Below, piece by piece: positions 60,994 to 64,000 of a stretch of 64,000 nt of DNA (positions are counted from its first letter, which is position 1; each line of letters opens with the position of its first letter). The notes beneath the pieces were generated by a model. That model ran no database searches. It was not told where the DNA came from and worked only from the letters and a program-made list of their open reading frames with translations. Both the position numbers and the translations under genes were made by a program. Location: positions 434,001 through 498,000 of the forward strand of contig NZ_LRFG02000002.1 in NCBI RefSeq assembly GCF_001641755.2, written 5' to 3'. The DNA comes from Microbulbifer flavimaris. GTDB taxonomy: Bacteria > Pseudomonadota > Gammaproteobacteria > Pseudomonadales > Cellvibrionaceae.

Positions 60994-61050
60994 TATTGGT
61001 CTTCACAGAGTGGGGAGTCGAGTTTTCAGAAACCGACAGGAAGACCTCCT

Positions 61051-62358
61051 ATGAAACATATCGTGATTGTTGGCGGTGGCGCCGGTGGCCTGCAGCTGGC
61101 CACGCGGCTCGGCCATTACTTCAGCTACACGCCCGTCGTGCATCGTCAGCGCAAGGCACCCGAGGTGCAGGTCACGCTCGTCGACCGCAACCGCACCCAT
61201 ATCTGGAAGCCGCTCCTGCATCAGGTGGCCACCGGCTCGCTGGATTCCGGACTCGATGCCCTCAACTATCAGGTGCACGCGCGCAAGAACGGTTTCCGCT
61301 TCGAGCTGGGCAGCCTGCAGAAGCTGGATCGCAAGCGACAGGTGATCGAACTCGCGCCGGTCGAAGACGCTGACGGTCGCCAACTGGTACCTGCCCGCGA
61401 ACTACCCTACGACTACCTGGTGATCTCGCTGGGCAGCCAGAGCAACGACTTCAACACCCCCGGGGTGCGCGAACACTGCGTTTTTCTGGACAGCACGCTA
61501 CAGGCGCAACGCTTTCATCAGCAGCTGCTGGACCGCTTCCTGCAACTGGAGACCCACACCGCCACGACCATCGAGATTGCGATTGTCGGCGGTGGCGCTA
61601 CCGGCGTGGAACTGGCGGCGGAACTGGTGGAGGCCACCCAACAGATGGGACGCTACGGCCATATCCCCAAAAAGGCACTCAAGGTCACCATTATCGAAGC
61701 TGGCGCCCATTTGCTGCCGGCACTGCCGCCGCGGCTGGGCAACAATGCGCAGCGGGAACTGACCCGCATGGGCGTGCGCGTTCTGACCGGCTGTGCCGTC
61801 GCCGAGGCCAATGAGGATGGCTTTATCACCGCCGGCGGCGAAAAAATTCCCGCCGCTATCCGGCTCTGGGCAGCGGGGGTCAAAGCACCGGACTTCCTCA
61901 CCCAGCTGGACGGCCTGGCCACCAACCGCATCAACCAGATCGAAGTCACCCCCGAACTGCAGACGGTGAGCGACAAGAAAATTTTTGCTCTCGGCGATTG
62001 CGCCGGCTGTGTCGATATCGCCGAACAGCGGGTGCCACCGCGGGCCCAGGCTGCACAGCAGATGGCGGGCGTGGCCGAGCGCAACCTGATCGCGCAAATC
62101 GAAGGGCGCCCAATGAAGCCATTCCGCTACCGTGACCGCGGCTCGCTGGTGTCCCTGAGCAAGCACACCGCCGTTGGCAACCTGATGGGCGCACTGGTCA
62201 AGGGCAGCCTGACGGTAGAGGGCCGCCTCGCCGGCGTTGCCTATCGCTCTCTGTACCGGATGCATCTGGCGGCGGTGCATGGCTGGTCCAAGGCGATGCT
62301 TATTTACATGGTGGGCCAGGCCAACCGCTTCGTGAAACCGCGGATGAAACTGCACTGA
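61051..62358 (+). CDS. ndh: Type II NADH:quinone oxidoreductase
   Basis: 435 residues. Two dinucleotide-binding motifs: [19 protein letters not shown] (FAD) and [20 protein letters not shown] (NADH), then the FAD C-terminal motif [11 protein letters not shown]. The insertion [15 protein letters not shown] and the membrane-facing C-terminal helix ([31 protein letters not shown]) fit NDH-2. It passes electrons from NADH to ubiquinone without pumping protons. Start ATG at 61051. Follows the selD fusion, which has an unlike but related flavin domain. Confidence 0.94.
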   Translation: MKHIVIVGGGAGGLQLATRLGHYFSYTPVVHRQRKAPEVQVTLVDRNRTHIWKPLLHQVATGSLDSGLDALNYQVHARKNGFRFELGSLQKLDRKRQVIELAPVEDADGRQLVPARELPYDYLVISLGSQSNDFNTPGVREHCVFLDSTLQAQRFHQQLLDRFLQLETHTATTIEIAIVGGGATGVELAAELVEATQQMGRYGHIPKKALKVTIIEAGAHLLPALPPRLGNNAQRELTRMGVRVLTGCAVAEANEDGFITAGGEKIPAAIRLWAAGVKAPDFLTQLDGLATNRINQIEVTPELQTVSDKKIFALGDCAGCVDIAEQRVPPRAQAAQQMAGVAERNLIAQIEGRPMKPFRYRDRGSLVSLSKHTAVGNLMGALVKGSLTVEGRLAGVAYRSLYRMHLAAVHGWSKAMLIYMVGQANRFVKPRMKLH

Positions 62359-62398
62359 TCGACTCTGCAGTGATTGGAGAGGGAGGAGCGTGACGGGC

Positions 62399-63103
62399 AT
62401 GAACTACCAGCAAATCGTCGTCCTTACCGGCGCGGGCATTTCCGCCGAGTCAGGCATCCGCACCTTTCGCGGTGCCGACGGCCTGTGGGAAAACCACCGG
62501 CTGGAGGACGTTGCCACACCGGAAGCCTTCGAGCGGGACCCGGAACTGGTACAGCGCTTTTACAATGCCCGTCGCCGCCAGCTGCTCTCCGGCGCGGTGA
62601 TGCCCAATGCCGCGCACCAGGCACTGGCAGAGCTGGAGGCACAATTCCCCGGTGAATTTCTGCTGGTGACACAGAATATCGACGACCTGCATGAGCGCGC
62701 CGGCAGTCAGAACCTGATCCATATGCACGGCGAATTACTGAAAGCCCGCTGTCGCATTACCGGTGACCTGTTCCCGGTCACAGACGACCTGACCACGGAA
62801 ATGCCGTGCCCCTGCTGCAATGCGCCCGGCAACCTGCGCCCGCACGTGGTCTGGTTCGGGGAAATGCCGCTGCAGATGGAGCGCATTTACGACGCGCTGA
62901 GCGCCTGCGACCTGTTTATTAGCATCGGCACCTCCGGCAATGTCTATCCGGCAGCCGGTTTCGTCGAGTGCGCCAACCTGGCTGGCGCCCATACGGTGGA
63001 GCTGAATCTGGAACGCAGCAGTGTGGGGGATGCCTTTGCCGAGCACTGGCAGGGCAACGCATCGGAAATCGTGACGGACTATGTGCGCAAACTGATCTCA
63101 TGA
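62399..63103 (+). CDS. cobB: NAD-dependent protein deacylase (CobB, sirtuin)
   Basis: 234 residues. Sirtuin motifs: [21 protein letters not shown] (NAD), FYNARRRQL with the Tyr and Arg that favour succinyl/malonyl groups (class III), [12 protein letters not shown], the catalytic His in [11 protein letters not shown], zinc Cys in CRITG and PCPCC, and FGEMP / [13 protein letters not shown]. It removes acyl groups from lysine with NAD. ATG at 62399 is 10 bases after GGAGGAG; GTG at 62390 is too close to it. Confidence 0.94.
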   Translation: MNYQQIVVLTGAGISAESGIRTFRGADGLWENHRLEDVATPEAFERDPELVQRFYNARRRQLLSGAVMPNAAHQALAELEAQFPGEFLLVTQNIDDLHERAGSQNLIHMHGELLKARCRITGDLFPVTDDLTTEMPCPCCNAPGNLRPHVVWFGEMPLQMERIYDALSACDLFISIGTSGNVYPAAGFVECANLAGAHTVELNLERSSVGDAFAEHWQGNASEIVTDYVRKLIS

Positions 63104-63125
63104 TCGCCGCGCACATAGACACCGT

Positions 63126-63683
63126 TTAGCAACGCGAACAGCCCCCGTAGCGTTGCAATAAGGTGGTTACCTGCCGGGCGTCGATCACCAGCAAATACAG
63201 GCGGTCGTATTCATCCGCCTCCCGGATTTCTTCCCCCGCCTCACCACCGAGCGAAGCGACCAGCTCCGGCGTGGTGTTGCTGTGGCCGACCACCAGTATC
63301 CTGCTCGGCCCGCGCCGCAGCTCCGACGAGAAGGCATCGAGATCCCGGGGATCGTAAAGCTCCACCGGCAACCCCAGTCGCTCTGCCAGCGGCGCGGCTG
63401 TTTCACGGGTGCGTCGGTAATCCGTGCTGTAGATCTGTTCGATACCGACATCGCGCAATACCCGCGCCAGTTGCTGGGCGCGGGCCCTGCCAGCCTCTGT
63501 CAGCGCCGGGTCCCGTTCCGCCGGATCTGCGGTCTCTTTTTCCGCATGGCGAACCAGGTAGATGATCTGCGCCGCCTGGTCATGCCCGACCTGTTCGGCT
63601 GGGGTATAGGAGGCGGTGGCCGGATGGGCGATACCGAATAATATCGGCAATAGACAAGCAATTAGCCTGGAAAAAATCGTCAT
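63126..63683 (-). CDS. Secreted histidine phosphatase-family protein
   Basis: 185 residues with a signal peptide (RLIACLLPILFGIAHPATAS). Catalytic motif YLVRHAEKE, then DPALTEAGRARAQQLARVL, IYSTDYRRTRETAAPLAERLG and the second His in VVGHSNTTPELV. This is the branch of small periplasmic phosphoglycerate-mutase-like phosphatases. The C-terminus has paired Cys (GGCSRC). Substrate unknown; convergent with cobB. Confidence 0.87.
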   Translation of the reverse strand: MTIFSRLIACLLPILFGIAHPATASYTPAEQVGHDQAAQIIYLVRHAEKETADPAERDPALTEAGRARAQQLARVLRDVGIEQIYSTDYRRTRETAAPLAERLGLPVELYDPRDLDAFSSELRRGPSRILVVGHSNTTPELVASLGGEAGEEIREADEYDRLYLLVIDARQVTTLLQRYGGCSRC

Positions 63684-63818
63684 TATGATGCTGGTCCCGG
63701 TTTGCAGTGGTTGGACCAGAATATTGGAAACTGTCGTCTGTCACCAGATAAGTCAGTTACCGAAACAGCAAATACCAGGGGACGGTAGAGCAGGCAGGGA
63801 AAAGGCAAAAGCAAAGAA

Positions 63819-63853
63819 AATGGCGGTGCGCTTGACCCGCATGCCGCCATTTA
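63819..63853 (-). terminator. Intrinsic terminator after the MvaT-like gene
   Basis: AAATGGCGGTGCG and CGCATGCCGCCATTT pair with a small bulge, and on the minus strand a T-rich run (TTTTCTTTGCTTTTG) follows. It lies about 20 bases after the MvaT-like stop codon. Confidence 0.75.
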
Positions 63854-63874
63854 CTCAGATTAAATACTGCGAAA

Positions 63875-64000
63875 TCAGATCTTCCAGGTTTTCACGGTTT
63901 CCAGACCGTGCTCTTCAATCCACTGATTCAGCTGCTTGGGGTTGCGCTTTTTCTTCTCGATGGTCGCGCCGGTATAGGGGTTGCGGTAATGGCCGGTCTC
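63875..64000 (-). CDS. MvaT/H-NS-like DNA-binding C-terminus (truncated by window edge)
   Basis: The last 42 codons of a minus-strand gene reaching the window edge: ETGHYRNPYTGATIEKKKRN, PKQLNQWIEEHG and VKTWKI before TGA at 63875-63877. The Y-[KR]-NP-[HY]-TG pattern followed by a basic turn and a helix ending -W is the DNA-binding domain of MvaT-type H-NS proteins of Pseudomonas relatives. Such xenogeneic silencers bind AT-rich DNA; the cassette region in this window would be a natural target. The oligomerisation domain lies outside the window. Confidence 0.72.
   Translation of the reverse strand, partial: ETGHYRNPYTGATIEKKKRNPKQLNQWIEEHGLETVKTWKI

Overview
The window is high-GC DNA from a marine-type gammaproteobacterium, probably of the Cellvibrionales/Microbulbifer kind. 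This placement is an inference. It rests on housekeeping genes (parC, radA, aceK, ppk1, ppx, the Aquifex-type aconitase), an MvaT-like H-NS C-terminus at the right edge, and codon use. Most of it is ordinary chromosome in short operons on both strands. No tRNA, rRNA, CRISPR array or prophage was seen.

Layout. 1-7.8 kb: end of a hybrid histidine kinase, a GSTCD-type methyltransferase divergent from a questin-oxidase-like gene, a thioredoxin-like protein, a class I amidotransferase, an OmpW-like barrel, an AraC regulator and a second methyltransferase. 7.8-14.8 kb: a vitamin B12 uptake locus on the minus strand. radA, btuF, btuC and btuD overlap end to end; then comes a cobalamin riboswitch, then btuB and cobO. 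15-22 kb: a small helical protein, a PPK2 polyphosphate kinase, two tandem PepSY membrane proteins, and a metal module (permease, copA, cupredoxin). 22-24 kb: a protein with four DnaT-like repeats, overlapped by a lambda-P-like helicase-loader gene. 24-39.8 kb: outer-membrane barrel, HD protein, PhoX phosphatase, MarC, AceK, a lipoprotein, the divergent ppk1/ppx pair, SelO, DUF2147 and a marR-emrA-emrB efflux operon.

39.8-47.2 kb is an AT-richer accessory region. Its core (about 42.6-46.9 kb) has four attC-like sites of about 120 bp, all in one orientation, separating single-gene cassettes with no integrase gene in the window: a CALIN-type integron cassette cluster. One attC core is split by an IS1182-family insertion with a 4-bp duplication, and one cassette carries an acetyltransferase gene with a premature stop.

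47-64 kb returns to core genes: parC, a FetAB-type exporter, aconitase, a 1755-residue AsmA/DUF748-type envelope protein with twelve cysteine pairs at about 90-residue spacing, an NDH-like/SelD fusion, a type II NADH dehydrogenase, a CobB sirtuin, a secreted histidine phosphatase and the MvaT-like C-terminus.

The most unusual items are the cysteine-pair repeat protein, the four-repeat DnaT-like gene with its overlapping loader, the integrase-less cassette cluster with its attC-targeted IS, and a 125-bp inverted-repeat element that supplies the stop codons of two convergent genes.
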